A DNA stretch of 64,000 nt from Pseudomonas reactans. Its GTDB lineage: Bacteria > Pseudomonadota > Gammaproteobacteria > Pseudomonadales > Pseudomonadaceae. The translations under genes and the position numbers were made by a program. The notes beneath the pieces are model-generated. The model made no database searches and was not told where the DNA came from. It saw only the letters and a program-made list of their open reading frames with translations. Position 1 is the stretch's first letter. Every line of letters begins with the position of its first letter. Location of the stretch: assembly GCF_013385825.1 (NCBI RefSeq), contig NZ_JACAPG010000006.1, forward strand, positions 310,001 to 374,000, read 5' to 3'. This document shows, one piece after another, positions 39,938 through 50,534 of this stretch.

Positions 39938-40594
39938 TTAGCGGGTCGACACAGGGCGTTTCACCCAGACAGGCGACAGGCTCGAACCGGAACCGGTGAC
40001 GTACAGCACCGCCGCTTCACCGCGCTCCAGCGCCACCGGCTTCACGTCGCCGACTTTCTTGTCGCCGTCGTACAGCGCCAGGCTGACCTTCACCGGGTTG
40101 ATCTCACGCTCGCCACGGCCTTTGGCAGCCACTGACTTGACCACGTCGGTCTTGCCGTCAGCGGTTTTCAGGGTCAGGGCCTTGTCGCTGAGGTTCTGCA
40201 CGCGCACCAGGGACTTCTGCTTGTTCTTGAAAGGGGGTTCTTCGATCAGCTGTGGCTGGCCGCTGCCGCTGTTGACCAGGGTGTAGTAGTGGTCGGCGGC
40301 GAGCTTGACCGGCACGGTCTGGCTGCCGACCTTGGCGCTGTAGTCACCGCCAGGCATGAAGCTGAAGTCGCTGCTGGCCAGTGGCGCAACGTCGCTCAGG
40401 TTGGTCGCGCCGACGGTGGCGCTGACTTCCTGGTTGCTGGCGTTATAGATGCGCACGAAGCTCGAACCTTTTGGTGCGGTCGGGCCGTAGAGGGCGGCGT
40501 CGCCACCGGCGAAGGCGGACATCGATACGAAGCTCAGGCCTGCTGCGATAGCCAGGGTTTTAGCGAGACGACGAGGAGTTGTAGTGAAAGTCAT
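39938..40594 (-). CDS. algF: Alginate O-acetyltransferase adaptor AlgF
   Basis: AlgF is a periplasmic protein required for O-acetylation of alginate with AlgI, AlgJ and AlgX. From ATG 40594 (GAGG upstream) the product has 218 residues, close to the P. aeruginosa length; a longer frame upstream overlaps algJ and has no support. A signal peptide ending SMSAFA is followed by the mature start GGDAALYGPTAPKGSSFVRIYNASNQEVSA, and two beta-rich domains. It follows algJ by 16 bases. Confidence 0.94.
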   Translation of the reverse strand: MTFTTTPRRLAKTLAIAAGLSFVSMSAFAGGDAALYGPTAPKGSSFVRIYNASNQEVSATVGATNLSDVAPLASSDFSFMPGGDYSAKVGSQTVPVKLAADHYYTLVNSGSGQPQLIEEPPFKNKQKSLVRVQNLSDKALTLKTADGKTDVVKSVAAKGRGEREINPVKVSLALYDGDKKVGDVKPVALERGEAAVLYVTGSGSSLSPVWVKRPVSTR

Positions 40595-40610
40595 GTGAGT
40601 TACCTCTCTT

Positions 40611-41780
40611 TCAGTTTTGCGCCCGGTCGGGCGTCTCGGATTTAGTGTTGATAGCCATGTTCTGTTGGCGCGAACCGGCTTGTTTAAGCTGCGCAACCCA
40701 GGATGGGTCGGCATCACCGATTTCGTTGTTCACGGGCAGATAACGTTCAGGAAACTCCCAGATCAGCACCTGGGGCGGGCTGTTCTTGAAGTCATCACTT
40801 TTCAGGTAGCTGAGCATTGGCAGGATCGGGCCGTGGCCGTCTTCGGCGTAGCTGACCACGTCGCTGCCCAAGGCTTGCTTGAGGGCGCCGACGAAGTTCC
40901 AGTTGGGGTTGGCGCTGTAGCTGGTGCCCACCAGGGCCACCGGGGTTTCGCTGTCGCTGAACAGGGCGTCGTCGCCTTTGGTTTCGGCCAGGTGCGTGAC
41001 GCGTTTTTCCAGCGGCTCTTTAGGCGGCATCAGGTTTTCGAACAGCGGGTCCAGCGGCAGGAACAGACGCAGGTCGCCTTTATGTGGCTCGGTTTTTTCC
41101 GCCTCGGTGACAAAGCGCTGTGGCTCGCCGCTCAGCGGGGTCTTGTCGGCGATGGTCTTGGCCAACTGTTTGGCCGCGATTTCAGCGCCGTCCGGCGTCC
41201 AGTGGGTGTCGGTACGCAGGAACACTTGCTTGCCGCCCAGCTTGGCCTGTTGCAGCGGGCCGAGCAGGTCCGGGGCGATGATCTTGTCGGCGGCGACGCG
41301 GGCGTGGAAGTCGTCGTACAGGTTGGCGTGGATGCTCGCCGGTTTCACTTCACCCAGGTGTTCCGGGTAGAGGCGCACCTTGGCTGGCACGATCGCCATC
41401 ACCAGCTGAATGCCTTGGGCTTTGAGCTTCTGGCGCACGCCTTCGACCAGCGCGTAGTTGCCTTGCAGGTTCTGGTCTTCGTTGACGGCGGGGTTGAATT
41501 CCTCGTCGCTGTACAACCAGTGATCGCGACCCAGCACCACGCCAGGGCGGCCTTCATTGAACAGTTTGTAGTCCAGCGCTGCCCACAAGTTGGTGCCGAT
41601 GCGCTTGATCGGGAACTCGTCGTCGTAGTGGGTCTCGACGGCTTTGGTCCAGCGACCATTGAGCACGGTGGCGTCGGCATTGGTACTGAAACCGAAGAAA
41701 CTGCGCAGCGACCAGGCGCCCAGAGCCAGCAGCAGCACCAGGAACAGGCCGATATAGAGGACGCGTAATGAACGGGTCAT
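40611..41780 (-). CDS. algJ: Alginate O-acetyltransferase AlgJ
   Basis: AlgJ is an SGNH-like acetyl-handling protein anchored in the inner membrane, active in the periplasm. The 389-residue product (P. aeruginosa form 391) has an uncleaved N-terminal helix (RVLYIGLFLVLLLALGAWSLRS). The catalytic set is recognisable: the DTHWTPDG motif (Asp and His) and the Ser block VALVGTSYSANPNWNF. It begins MTRSLRVLY with GAGGGAG upstream, and starts 11 bases after algI. Confidence 0.96.
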   Translation of the reverse strand: MTRSLRVLYIGLFLVLLLALGAWSLRSFFGFSTNADATVLNGRWTKAVETHYDDEFPIKRIGTNLWAALDYKLFNEGRPGVVLGRDHWLYSDEEFNPAVNEDQNLQGNYALVEGVRQKLKAQGIQLVMAIVPAKVRLYPEHLGEVKPASIHANLYDDFHARVAADKIIAPDLLGPLQQAKLGGKQVFLRTDTHWTPDGAEIAAKQLAKTIADKTPLSGEPQRFVTEAEKTEPHKGDLRLFLPLDPLFENLMPPKEPLEKRVTHLAETKGDDALFSDSETPVALVGTSYSANPNWNFVGALKQALGSDVVSYAEDGHGPILPMLSYLKSDDFKNSPPQVLIWEFPERYLPVNNEIGDADPSWVAQLKQAGSRQQNMAINTKSETPDRAQN

Positions 41781-41791
41781 GGTCGGCTCCC

Positions 41792-43324
41792 TCAGAATTG
41801 GAAGTAAAGGAACGGCGAGAAACTCTGCGCCGACAGTTTGAGAATCGACGCGACGAACAGCAGCAGCACCGCAGTGCGCATGGCATAGCGTGGCCAGTCA
41901 GCGGTCCAGTAGGCCGGTTGTACGGCGGCGTCTTTGCCCACGGTAAAACCGGGCTCGTGGATGCTGCCTGGGTTGTCGCCCGGTACGGCCTTGATCAGGC
42001 TCGGGTCGGCAGGCTTGGCTTTTTCCGCAGGGCGATTGGTGTAGAAGTCGCGCAGGCCAAAGAACGCCAGGGTTGCATACGCCACCACCAGGGTTGCCAC
42101 TTGCAGGCCGGTGAGGTTGGCGCGGTTGAGTTCCGACAGCGACCACTCGCCAAAGCTGAACATCGCGCCGTACATACGGCCGGCGACGTGCAGGTTTTCG
42201 GCGCGGAAGATTACCCAGCCCATCACCACCAGCAGGAAGGTGAAGGCCCAACGCACCGGGTTGAAGCTGCGCGGCGAAGTGTTGAGGCCGATGGCTTTTT
42301 CAATCGCCAGCCACATGCCGTGCCACGCACCCCAGACGATGTAGGTGATGTTCGCACCGTGCCACAGGCCACCGAGCAGCATGGTCAGGAACAGGTTGCG
42401 GTAGGTGGTCAGCGTGCCTTTACGGTTGCCGCCCAGGGTGATGTACAGATAGTCACGCAGCCAGGTGGACAGGCTGATGTGCCAGCGCCGCCAGAACTCG
42501 GTGATCGACTGGCTGATGTATGGCTGCTTGAAGTTTTCCATGAAACGGAAACCCATCATCAAGCCCAGGCCGATGGCCATGTCGCTGTAGCCGGAGAAGT
42601 CGAAGTACAACTGCGCGGTGTAGGCCAGCGCGCCGAGCCAGGCGTCGCCCGTGGTCGGGTTTTGCAGGGCGAAGCAATGGTCAGCCACCACCGCGAGGGT
42701 GTCGGCAATGAACACCTTCTTGATGAAACCCTGCATGAACCGCGTGCAGCCCTCGGAGAACTTGTCGAGGGTGTGGGTGCGGTTGTTGAACTGGTCGGCC
42801 AGGTCGCGAAAGCGCAACACCGGGCCGGCAATCAAGTGCGGGAAAATCGCCACGAACGCCGCAAAGTCGATCAGGTTGCGGGTCGCCGGGGTATCACCAC
42901 GGTACACGTCGATGATGTAGCTGATGGACTCGAAAATGTAGAACGAGATACCGATCGGCAGCAGCACGTGGGTGAGGATGAACGGCTCCAGACCGGCCGA
43001 CTTCATCATGACGTTGATGCTGTCGACGCCGAAGTTGGCGTACTTGAAGTAGCCGAGGATGCACAGGTCAACCACCACGCCGAGCAGCAGCCAGCGCTGG
43101 GCTGGCTTGGTGCGCACGCCGGCTGCACCGACCTTGAGGCCGATCCAGTAGTTCCACAGCGTCACGGCGGCGAACAGCGCCAGGAAGTCCACTCGCCACC
43201 AGGCGTAGAACACGTAGCTGGCCAACAGCAGCAGCAAGTTGCGATAGCGTTGCCCGCTCAAGTAGTACAAGCCGAGAAAGATCGGCAAGAACAGAAACAG
43301 GAACACATTGGACGAGAAAACCAT
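41792..43324 (-). CDS. algI: Alginate O-acetyltransferase AlgI (MBOAT family)
   Basis: AlgI carries acetyl groups across the inner membrane for alginate acetylation. From ATG 43324 it has 510 residues and about 11-13 helices. The MBOAT catalytic His lies in the stretch LLGGLWHGANITYIVWGAWHGMWLAIE. An in-frame ATG eight codons further up is less likely. It is preceded by a 180-base gap after algL holding a REPIN and a G-run pair, so its translation may be set apart from algL's. Confidence 0.96.
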   Translation of the reverse strand: MVFSSNVFLFLFLPIFLGLYYLSGQRYRNLLLLLASYVFYAWWRVDFLALFAAVTLWNYWIGLKVGAAGVRTKPAQRWLLLGVVVDLCILGYFKYANFGVDSINVMMKSAGLEPFILTHVLLPIGISFYIFESISYIIDVYRGDTPATRNLIDFAAFVAIFPHLIAGPVLRFRDLADQFNNRTHTLDKFSEGCTRFMQGFIKKVFIADTLAVVADHCFALQNPTTGDAWLGALAYTAQLYFDFSGYSDMAIGLGLMMGFRFMENFKQPYISQSITEFWRRWHISLSTWLRDYLYITLGGNRKGTLTTYRNLFLTMLLGGLWHGANITYIVWGAWHGMWLAIEKAIGLNTSPRSFNPVRWAFTFLLVVMGWVIFRAENLHVAGRMYGAMFSFGEWSLSELNRANLTGLQVATLVVAYATLAFFGLRDFYTNRPAEKAKPADPSLIKAVPGDNPGSIHEPGFTVGKDAAVQPAYWTADWPRYAMRTAVLLLFVASILKLSAQSFSPFLYFQF

Positions 43325-43364
43325 CCCGATCTCTCCATGTTTAACCAACAGTCAAGGGCTACAG

Positions 43365-43381
43365 CCCCCCCAAACCCCCCC
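43365..43381 (-). promoter_or_regulatory. Paired G-runs upstream of algI, potential G-quadruplex
   Basis: On the coding strand of the operon two runs of seven G are separated by TTT, so four GGG tracts can form with loops of 1, 3 and 1 bases, 41 bases before the algI start. Just upstream in the mRNA CCCTCCC (complement of 43393-43399) could instead pair with one G-run. Runs of seven G are rare in this window. A regulatory role is inferred only. Confidence 0.55.
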
Positions 43382-43422
43382 ACGATTTCGCGGGAGGGCG
43401 GTACTACATGCACGCCACCTCT

Positions 43423-43492
43423 CTGTAGGAGCCCGGCTTGCCGGCGATGGCGTCTTCAGGATTGCCATCGCCGGCAAGCCGGACTCCTACAG
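43423..43492. repeat. REPIN, family B variant, inside the alginate operon
   Basis: Inverted arms GTAGGAGCCCGGCTTGCCGG and GTAGGAGTCCGGCTTGCCGG, followed by CGATGG, flank about 18 bases. Both arms carry one additional base after GTAGGAG compared with the four other family B elements here. It lies 13 bases after the algL stop codon, in the algL-algI gap. Confidence 0.85.
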
Positions 43493-43504
43493 GAGGGGGT
43501 TGCG

Positions 43505-44614
43505 TCAGGAACCTTTGTTGCCTTTTTCATGCGTCGGGTCGTAGACCTTGGTCAGGTCACCCCCGAGGCGGAACGTCTTGAACGGCTGCATCCCGTGCTT
43601 GCGCTCGAGCACATCCGGCGCGCAGGTGTAGAGAGTGCAGAAGGGTTCGAGCCAGGCGAATTTCATGTCCTGTTTCAAGTCCTTCATGTCCTGCTCTTTG
43701 CCGTTCTTCTGTTCGAAGATCTCCGGGTCTTTCACCCCGGCCAGCACCTTGTCGCCCAGGCGTTTGAGCGCGCCGTTGTTTTCCTGGCGCAGGTCGACAC
43801 CGTTGACCAGGGCAAAACTGGCGATCATCGACAGCGGTGGCAGGGCGTAGTTGTGGTACGACAAGGCCCGTTGCTGGCGCTTCAACTCGTTCGGCAGGAA
43901 GCCTTGGTCGTCGACCTGGTTCACGCCGACCTTGTATTCCTTCACAGCCCAATCGAACAGGTCGCGACGGTTGACGGCGACGGACGTTGCCATCACCGAC
44001 CAGGCAGCCCAGTAGGAGTGGTTGTTGGTTTTTTCCAGCGGCAGATTGTCCCAGTCGCTCACCACCTGATCGGCCAGTTTGTTGAACCACGCCTCGATCA
44101 ACTGCGATTCCTGCTGGTGGTTGGCCAGCGGGTGCGAGTCGGAAAACTTCAGGCGTACATAGGCCGAGGCCATGCTGCCCAACGCCCATTTGCGCATGGA
44201 CTTGCCGGTGTGGTTGAAGTCTTTGGACATCAACGCATCCGCCTTGGCCCAACTGGTTAGCCAGTTGAGCGTGCATTCCAGCTGCTCCGGGCGACCGTCA
44301 CGCATGAACTGCATCACGCGCTTGCTGGTGTCTTTTTCCAGCTTGGTGATGTCGGCGGTGCTGTCGCGAAAGGCTTTTTCGGACTGGGTATTCAGGGTGG
44401 CGCGGGCTTTGTCCGAACCTTCGTACTTGCTGCGAAATTGCAGCGAGCCGGTGTACGGCGCCGGCATGGCGTCGCAGTCATTCTTGAAGTCGCCGGTCTT
44501 GAACGCTTCCACTGGGGCGAAATAGCCCTGGGGTGGACGCAGTGGGGCGGCGGCGTTGACTGAACCGGCGAACATCGCCAGGCCCAGCAGCGTTGGAATC
44601 AATAACTTCTGCAT
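43505..44614 (-). CDS. algL: Alginate lyase AlgL
   Basis: AlgL cleaves alginate by beta-elimination in the periplasm and clears stray polymer. From ATG 44614 (TGAGG six bases upstream) the product has 369 residues; an in-frame ATG at 44626 overlaps the algX stop and is also possible. A signal peptide ends GSVNA. The PL5 motifs [12 protein letters not shown] (catalytic Asn, His) and [16 protein letters not shown], with Arg and Tyr nearby, are intact. It begins inside or just after the end of algX. Confidence 0.95.
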   Translation of the reverse strand: MQKLLIPTLLGLAMFAGSVNAAAPLRPPQGYFAPVEAFKTGDFKNDCDAMPAPYTGSLQFRSKYEGSDKARATLNTQSEKAFRDSTADITKLEKDTSKRVMQFMRDGRPEQLECTLNWLTSWAKADALMSKDFNHTGKSMRKWALGSMASAYVRLKFSDSHPLANHQQESQLIEAWFNKLADQVVSDWDNLPLEKTNNHSYWAAWSVMATSVAVNRRDLFDWAVKEYKVGVNQVDDQGFLPNELKRQQRALSYHNYALPPLSMIASFALVNGVDLRQENNGALKRLGDKVLAGVKDPEIFEQKNGKEQDMKDLKQDMKFAWLEPFCTLYTCAPDVLERKHGMQPFKTFRLGGDLTKVYDPTHEKGNKGS

Positions 44615-44622
44615 AGGTAACC

Positions 44623-46071
44623 TCATTGCCCTGTCGAGGCAGTCTGTTGACCGCCCGCTGGGAATACGTTGCGTGTGCAAATTTTCGCTTCAACCTTCTG
44701 CGCAGCCTGGCCCGCTTCCGGGCCCTGCACTTCCACGGCCAGCAAGTTCTGCGAGGCCCAGTCTTCATCGGTGCGCAGTTCAAAGGCGAAACGCCCGTCT
44801 GTATCGGATGTTTCGGGTTTCTCGATCTTGATGTCCTCGTGGCGCCCGTTCATGTACCAGAGGGTGGCTTGCAGGGTTTTCACCGACGGGTCGGCGAAGC
44901 GGATATCAACCTGGTGATTGGCATTACGCAGGTCTTTGTTCGAACTGTTCACCATCAATTCGTTCTTGCCCGGCTTCAACGAAGTGCTGGCCGTCATCTG
45001 TGCCGGCTTGCCTTCGCAGCCGTTGTCGAGCAGCGACATCATCTGGCGGTAGATGGTCTCTTGGTCGAGGCGATACAGCGGCGAGAATTCCCAGATCAGA
45101 ATCTTTGGCGGCGTCTTCTGGAATTCATCGCTGCCCAGGTACTGGATCATCGAGCCTTCCAGGCCACCGCCAGGAAAGGCGACGTTGAGGATGTCGGCAC
45201 CGATTTCCTGTTCCAGGAACCCGGCGAAGTTGTAGTTCTTGCCGCTGTGGCTGGTGCCCACCAGGGTGATCTGCGGGTTGCCCGAATCGCCGAACAGGTC
45301 GCCGTCACCTGCTTCGCCCTTGGGCTCAGTGGTGAACTGGTCCATGTACTGGATCGCGTAGCTGGTGCCACAGAGTTGCCCGGCCATGTTGTGCAGGGTG
45401 CCAGTCTTGCCCATGCGCCCGGAGCGTTTGGTCTCGAATTCACGCTGTGGAATGCCGGCAAATTCAGGCATTGCACGTACTTTGGCGCCGACTATTTTCG
45501 CGGTGCGCTGGGCGCCATATGGCGTCCAGTGTTGGTCGCCGCGGAAGTAGAAATCGTGGGCCGGCAGCTCATCCGGAAGTTGCTCATTGGTCAACGGCGA
45601 CAGGTCCGGCACCACGTAGCCCATCTTGGCGAAACGGCCGAGCATGGTCTTGTAGTTGCCCAGCGCCTTGTCGAAATCGAACTTGGCTTTTTCCTCAGGG
45701 TTGAGCTTGTTGCGATTTACCAGGCCACGGGTCGGCTGGTAGACCACCACCAGTTCCACGCCCTTGGCCTTGAACGCATCGTGCAACTGTTGCATGCGCT
45801 TGTAGCCGGCCGGGGTGGTGTCGAATTCGGTACGCAGGTCTTCCTGGGTCCGGAACAGCCAGTCGCCCTGGGCTTGCACCAGGGTGGTGAAGTTTTGCTG
45901 GTAGCGCGTGGTGTAGTTGCGCGCATCGTGGGCGGCCGGGCACAGGCTGCAGCACGGCTCGGCGGTAAAGGTCGGCGCCTTGATTTCGTCGGCGCGCACG
46001 CCCTGGCTGGCCGCGAGCAGGCCGAGGGTCAGACCCGAGAGGCTCAGCAGTTTGATCATGTGTGGGTGCAT
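44623..46071 (-). CDS. algX: Alginate biosynthesis protein AlgX
   Basis: AlgX is a periplasmic SGNH-fold O-acetyltransferase with a carbohydrate-binding C-terminal module. From ATG 46071 the product has 482 residues, close to the family length. A signal peptide ends QGVRADE; the mature N-terminus contains the cysteine set [10 protein letters not shown]. The catalytic Asp-His pair is in [12 protein letters not shown] and the Ser in [13 protein letters not shown]. An alternative start at 46080 lacks room for a ribosome site. It follows algG by a few bases. Confidence 0.95.
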   Translation of the reverse strand: MHPHMIKLLSLSGLTLGLLAASQGVRADEIKAPTFTAEPCCSLCPAAHDARNYTTRYQQNFTTLVQAQGDWLFRTQEDLRTEFDTTPAGYKRMQQLHDAFKAKGVELVVVYQPTRGLVNRNKLNPEEKAKFDFDKALGNYKTMLGRFAKMGYVVPDLSPLTNEQLPDELPAHDFYFRGDQHWTPYGAQRTAKIVGAKVRAMPEFAGIPQREFETKRSGRMGKTGTLHNMAGQLCGTSYAIQYMDQFTTEPKGEAGDGDLFGDSGNPQITLVGTSHSGKNYNFAGFLEQEIGADILNVAFPGGGLEGSMIQYLGSDEFQKTPPKILIWEFSPLYRLDQETIYRQMMSLLDNGCEGKPAQMTASTSLKPGKNELMVNSSNKDLRNANHQVDIRFADPSVKTLQATLWYMNGRHEDIKIEKPETSDTDGRFAFELRTDEDWASQNLLAVEVQGPEAGQAAQKVEAKICTRNVFPAGGQQTASTGQ

Positions 46072-46082
46072 AAGGGTCATCC

Positions 46083-47642
46083 TCAGTCCTGCATTTCGGT
46101 CTGGCGTTCGACAGGGTCGATCAGCACGGCTTTCTGCTGGCGCACCAGCAGGTCGAGAATCTCTTCCTGGCGATCGCCCAGCACGCCGTTGAAGCTGATG
46201 CCGCTGGATTTGGTCGGCGCCAGCATCGACACGCGGTACAGCTCCACGCTCAACGGCGAGTCGATGGACAGCGGCCCGCTGCCGTTACCCGCCAGTTCAC
46301 CGCCGACCACGATCAGCGAGACCTTGGCGTCGAACGGGTCGAGGGCGATGTCACGGTCGGTGTCGGTCAAGTCCTTGATGTGGCCGTACAGCCCGGTCAG
46401 GCCGTTGGCCATCGAGGTGTTTTCGTACAGCTTGATGTTCACGCTGTTACGCACGCGGATGCCGTGGCGACGGTTGGCGATTACCTTGTTGCCCCACAGC
46501 AGGTTGTCGCCGCTCTCGTAGAGGGTGATGCCGTCGGTGTGGTTACGGTAGAACTCGTTGTCGGCCACGATGTTGTTGACGCTGTTACGGTCGAGTACCA
46601 GGCCCGAGAGCTTGTTGTCGTAGCTGCGGTTGTTGAAGATGAAGCTGTCGTTCACTTCCCGGGAAATGATGATGCCGTGCTTCTTCTTGGTGCCGTAGAC
46701 GGTGTTGTCCGCAATGATCAGGCCGTGGGAACGGTCGTGGGGGTCAATGCCGTAGACGATGTTGTCTTTGTAGGTATTGCCCTTGATCACGAAGTTCGTG
46801 GTCTCGTAGCAGTAGAAGCCGTACCACATGTCCGAGAACTCGGAGTTGATGATCCAACCGGTCGGCTCCGCACGCTTGAGCACCTTGGCCATGTTCGGCG
46901 TGTACTGGGAAATACTCACCCCGTACGACTTACTGTTGGCATAACCGAAACTGGCCATTTTGGTGCTGGAGATATACGTCTCGGTGCCACCCCAGGCCAG
47001 CAGGAACGGGCGGAATTCCTTGGGCGACTTGAACAGCGCCGGGCCATTGGCCTTTTCGCTCCAGCCGGTAACTTTGGTATCACGCACAAACAACTGGCCG
47101 TCGTTGATCAGGAACGAACCGGCTTCCTGGGACAGGCGCAGCTCCTGGGTCTTCTTGTCGATTTCCAGAATGCCCTTGCGGCCCACCACGATCGGCAGTT
47201 TGGCCACAAACACTCCTGGGGAGGTTTCGCTCAGGTACTGTTTGGGCACCTTGCCCAGCAGGTCCTTGAGGTTCATGTAGCCGTCGTCGACAAAGATCGC
47301 TTGGGGAATGCCGTGCTGGCGCACCACCCATTCAGCCATCTTGTTGTCACCGCCGATGAAGTCCTTGAGGGCGTCTTCCTGCATCATGCGGCGGATGCTG
47401 ATCTTGCCCGGCTTGCTTCTGACGATCTTTTTTTCCATTGCCGCATCGGTGTAGCCCGACAGATCCGGCAGGGCCGGCTTGGCCATTTCCAGCGGCGCGG
47501 TCGGCGGGCTGGAGATGGTGTAGGTCTTGGCCTGTTGCAGCTCTTTGGCGATGGTTGGCGCCTTGACCGGCTGCGCGGTGTCGGCGAAGGCGGTGGCGTT
47601 AGCCATCAGCATCGCCGCGACCAGCAACTTATGAGGTTTCAT
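46083..47642 (-). CDS. algG: Mannuronan C5-epimerase AlgG
   Basis: AlgG converts D-mannuronate to L-guluronate within the polymer in the periplasm. The 519-residue product starts at ATG 47642 (GGGAG upstream), with a signal peptide ending TAFA. The right-handed beta-helix repeat region holds the catalytic DPHDRSHG motif (YGIDPHDRSHGLIIADNTVYG). The gene precedes algX and follows algE with 14 bases between the reading frames. Confidence 0.96.
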   Translation of the reverse strand: MKPHKLLVAAMLMANATAFADTAQPVKAPTIAKELQQAKTYTISSPPTAPLEMAKPALPDLSGYTDAAMEKKIVRSKPGKISIRRMMQEDALKDFIGGDNKMAEWVVRQHGIPQAIFVDDGYMNLKDLLGKVPKQYLSETSPGVFVAKLPIVVGRKGILEIDKKTQELRLSQEAGSFLINDGQLFVRDTKVTGWSEKANGPALFKSPKEFRPFLLAWGGTETYISSTKMASFGYANSKSYGVSISQYTPNMAKVLKRAEPTGWIINSEFSDMWYGFYCYETTNFVIKGNTYKDNIVYGIDPHDRSHGLIIADNTVYGTKKKHGIIISREVNDSFIFNNRSYDNKLSGLVLDRNSVNNIVADNEFYRNHTDGITLYESGDNLLWGNKVIANRRHGIRVRNSVNIKLYENTSMANGLTGLYGHIKDLTDTDRDIALDPFDAKVSLIVVGGELAGNGSGPLSIDSPLSVELYRVSMLAPTKSSGISFNGVLGDRQEEILDLLVRQQKAVLIDPVERQTEMQD

Positions 47643-47656
47643 AGCGCAGGCTCCCA

Positions 47657-49144
47657 TCAGAATTTCCAGATCACGTCGACGAACGCGCGGTGCATGTACG
47701 AGTCGACGTTGCTGCCATAGGCGTCGCCCGGCTTGAATACACCGGCACGAAAGCGCACCAGGGCCGACGGTTCGTCAATGGATTGGCTGAGGGCGGCCGG
47801 CAACAGGCCGGTCTTGAAGTACTTGGTGACGACCAGGTCCATCTCCTGGCCCAGGTCTTTCTTGCCGTCTTCAAGCGGCAGGGACGTGCTGGACAGGATC
47901 GCGCCGGTCACGTCGTCGGTGTTGTTCTGCACCGCATCGATGCCGTTGCTACCCACTGGCTTGTTGCCGTCGACACGCCAGAACTTGTGGTACACCAGGC
48001 TGGCGTCGTAGTCCTCGCGCAGCTGCCAGGAACCGAACAGGCTCATGGACTGCATGTTGTTCATCTCGCCACGGAACGCTTCACCGAAACGGTGCACGCG
48101 CGACTGCGTGCCGGTCCAGTTCGAACGGTTGCTTTGCAGGCCGTTCTGCTCGTACTCGGCGCTGGCGCGGGAGTAAGCCGCGCCGACTTGCCACTGCGGG
48201 TCGAGACGCAGGCGGATACCCAGGTCGGTGGCCCAGCCACTCACGTCATCACTGCGCTTGGCATTGGTTGGGCGAGTGCCGTCGGCGTTCAGCGCGTTGA
48301 CGGTGTCACGGTCGCCACGCATGCCGGTGACGCTGGCCCAGTAGTTGACCGTGTTGGTGTTGCGCCAGTTGTAGGCGTCGCTGTTGGCTTCGATGCCGAG
48401 CCAGCTCAGGTCGCCGTTCTCACGCTTGTCCAGCGAGTCGGTCGGCACGCCGGGTTCCGGGTAGTCGAGCTTGCCGTTGTCATGGGTGTGGTGCCCGCGC
48501 AGGCCGATCCACTGACCGGGCGTCCACTGGTAGGCGGCGTCGGCGTACAGGTGCTGACGGTCCTTGTCCTTGGGCGACAGTTCCTTGAGGTCGGTGCGGT
48601 ATTCGCTGAAGCGTTCGGCAACCCCGACATTGGCCTTGAGCAGGGTGGTGTCGAACGTCCAGTTCAGCGCTTCGATGTTGGTATCGCGCCATTGGCCGTC
48701 GTCGTTGCGCAGGCGTTGGCGACCCAGTTTGAGGATCTCGCCAGGGTAGGGCGTGAAGCCGCTGTAGCCGACCCAGAACTCGCGCATCGCCAAGTAGTTT
48801 TTCTTGGCCTTGCGGTCGTTGTTGGTGGTCTGCTGGTTTTCGTCATCTGCCGACTGTTGCAGGGTGTCGGTCTCGATGATGTCGCTGGACACTACGGCCT
48901 GGCCCATGGCGTAAGCGCTCCACGCGCCGCTTTCACCGTAGATCCACGGGCGCAGGTCGAGGCCGATACCGTTGACGTCGCCGCCTTTCTGCGTGCCGAG
49001 GTCGCGGTCATCTTCGGACTGCGCGGTGGCTTTGACTTCCAGGCCGAAGTTCTTGGCTTCGGTCAGCGCGGCCAGGGTTGGGCACGACCAGAGCAGGGCG
49101 AAGGTCAGGCCGATACCGGCCTTGACGAATGGATTGAGCTTCAT
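47657..49144 (-). CDS. algE: Alginate export outer membrane channel AlgE
   Basis: AlgE is the 18-stranded outer-membrane pore through which alginate leaves the cell. The 495-residue product has a signal peptide ([15 protein letters not shown]) and the pattern of alternating beta strands with an Arg-rich interior, as in [11 protein letters not shown] and [16 protein letters not shown], ending FVDVIWKF with terminal Phe. Its ATG overlaps the algK stop by 4 bases (ATGA). Length and position are as expected. Confidence 0.95.
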   Translation of the reverse strand: MKLNPFVKAGIGLTFALLWSCPTLAALTEAKNFGLEVKATAQSEDDRDLGTQKGGDVNGIGLDLRPWIYGESGAWSAYAMGQAVVSSDIIETDTLQQSADDENQQTTNNDRKAKKNYLAMREFWVGYSGFTPYPGEILKLGRQRLRNDDGQWRDTNIEALNWTFDTTLLKANVGVAERFSEYRTDLKELSPKDKDRQHLYADAAYQWTPGQWIGLRGHHTHDNGKLDYPEPGVPTDSLDKRENGDLSWLGIEANSDAYNWRNTNTVNYWASVTGMRGDRDTVNALNADGTRPTNAKRSDDVSGWATDLGIRLRLDPQWQVGAAYSRASAEYEQNGLQSNRSNWTGTQSRVHRFGEAFRGEMNNMQSMSLFGSWQLREDYDASLVYHKFWRVDGNKPVGSNGIDAVQNNTDDVTGAILSSTSLPLEDGKKDLGQEMDLVVTKYFKTGLLPAALSQSIDEPSALVRFRAGVFKPGDAYGSNVDSYMHRAFVDVIWKF

Positions 49145-50532
49145 AGGGATTCCTCGCCGTCTTCTTCTTCCAGGGCGTGCAGTTGCAGCGTGCTCTGGGC
49201 CAGGGTGCCGCGTGCGGCCAGCTCCTGTTGCACCAGGCGTTGACCTTGAGCGCGTTGCTCAGGCGTCAGCGGGGCTTCGAGCTGCGTGGCCAAGTCAATG
49301 GCCTCTGGCGTGTTCTGGGCTTTAGCCAACTGGCTGAAGACATAGGCATTCAATGGGTCGGGCTGGGTGCCCTTGCCTTGGGAAAACAACTGGGCGATGG
49401 CGAAATCGGCGCTGTTCTGGCCGTTGCGTGCAGCGGTCAGCAAGTGGTCCAGGGCTTTTTGCGAATAGACTTTGCCCAGGTAGCCACGGCGGTAGATCTG
49501 GCCGAGGTAGTAATCGGCGGCCACTTCCCTGCCCACGGCTTTTTCGAAGTGGGCTTCGGCAGCCTTGGCGTCGGCGGGTACCCATTTGCCTTCGTAGTAG
49601 AGCTTGCCCAGCAACAGCTCGGCGCGCGGTTGGTCGGCGGCGCGGCCGTTGTCCAGGTACTTCATCATCTGGTCGACATCGCCGAGTTCCGGGAAGTCGT
49701 AGAGCAATTGCGCCAGGCTGACCCACGAAGCCGGGTAGCCAGGGGCGATTTTTTCCAGCAGGGCCTGGGCGGTTTTTTCGTCCGGCTGGCCGAGCGTGGC
49801 GTCGCCGAGTACGCGAGCGACACTGTCGACGCGTTGTGCGGTGACGGTGCCACGGCTGTAGCCGGCTTCCATCTGCTTGAGCAGCTCGGCCTGTTTCTCG
49901 GGCTCGGCTTTTTTCTGATAGACCGTGGCCAGTTCGACGTAGCAGATATCGGTGGTGTTCAGCGCGGCTTTACAGATGCGCTCTACATCATCCAGATGCT
50001 GGTCGTAGGTGTCCTGGGTGCGGTACAGCAGCACCTGGGCCAGGCCGGCTTCCGGGTAACCGGCGGCCTGCCATTTGCTGATCTGCTGCTGCGCATTCAC
50101 ATTCGGGAAGCTGTGCGGGTATTGCAGGTACAGCATCGCCAGCGGGATCAGGGTGTTGCCTTCGCCATTGGCAAAGGCTTTTTTCAGCAGACCTTCGGCT
50201 TCATGGTGTTCGGCTTCGGTGCTGCCAGGCTTGGCCACCAGCAAGCGACCGAGACGGGCCTGGGCGCGTGGCGAGGTGTCCGCCGCCGCGCGGTAAGTGG
50301 CTTCGGCTTGCTTGATTTGCGCCGGATCGCGGGTGCCTACCTGGATATCGGCCAGGCCCACCTGGGCCTCGCTGTAACCCAGGTCTGCCAGTTGCTGGTA
50401 ATTCTGCTGCGCGGTGACGGTGTCGCCACGCTTCAAAGCTTCGTTAGCCAGGCGTTGGTCGGGCAGGCCGGCGCAACCGGCGAGGGCGATGGCCAGCGCC
50501 AGGGGCACCGGCAGGTTTCGAAGGGCGCTCAT
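49141..50532 (-). CDS. algK: Alginate biosynthesis lipoprotein AlgK
   Basis: AlgK is an outer-membrane lipoprotein whose Sel1/TPR-type repeats scaffold AlgE and AlgX. The 463-residue product has the lipobox ALAGC at about residues 16-20 and repeats such as [18 protein letters not shown] and [30 protein letters not shown]. It follows alg44 by 2 bases. The identity is firm by position and repeat architecture. Confidence 0.95.
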   Translation of the reverse strand: MSALRNLPVPLALAIALAGCAGLPDQRLANEALKRGDTVTAQQNYQQLADLGYSEAQVGLADIQVGTRDPAQIKQAEATYRAAADTSPRAQARLGRLLVAKPGSTEAEHHEAEGLLKKAFANGEGNTLIPLAMLYLQYPHSFPNVNAQQQISKWQAAGYPEAGLAQVLLYRTQDTYDQHLDDVERICKAALNTTDICYVELATVYQKKAEPEKQAELLKQMEAGYSRGTVTAQRVDSVARVLGDATLGQPDEKTAQALLEKIAPGYPASWVSLAQLLYDFPELGDVDQMMKYLDNGRAADQPRAELLLGKLYYEGKWVPADAKAAEAHFEKAVGREVAADYYLGQIYRRGYLGKVYSQKALDHLLTAARNGQNSADFAIAQLFSQGKGTQPDPLNAYVFSQLAKAQNTPEAIDLATQLEAPLTPEQRAQGQRLVQQELAARGTLAQSTLQLHALEEEDGEESL

Positions 50533-50534
50533 GA

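Noticed and set aside
43423..43492. The alginate REPIN as a transcription terminator
   Set aside because: Strong hairpin but no T-run, and it would cut the operon before algI; an mRNA processing or stabilising role is more likely.
41768..44260. An 830-codon open frame on the + strand across algI/algJ/algL
   Set aside because: It lies antisense to three well-recognised alginate genes and its composition (His/Gln/Val-rich) is that of a shadow frame in high-GC DNA.
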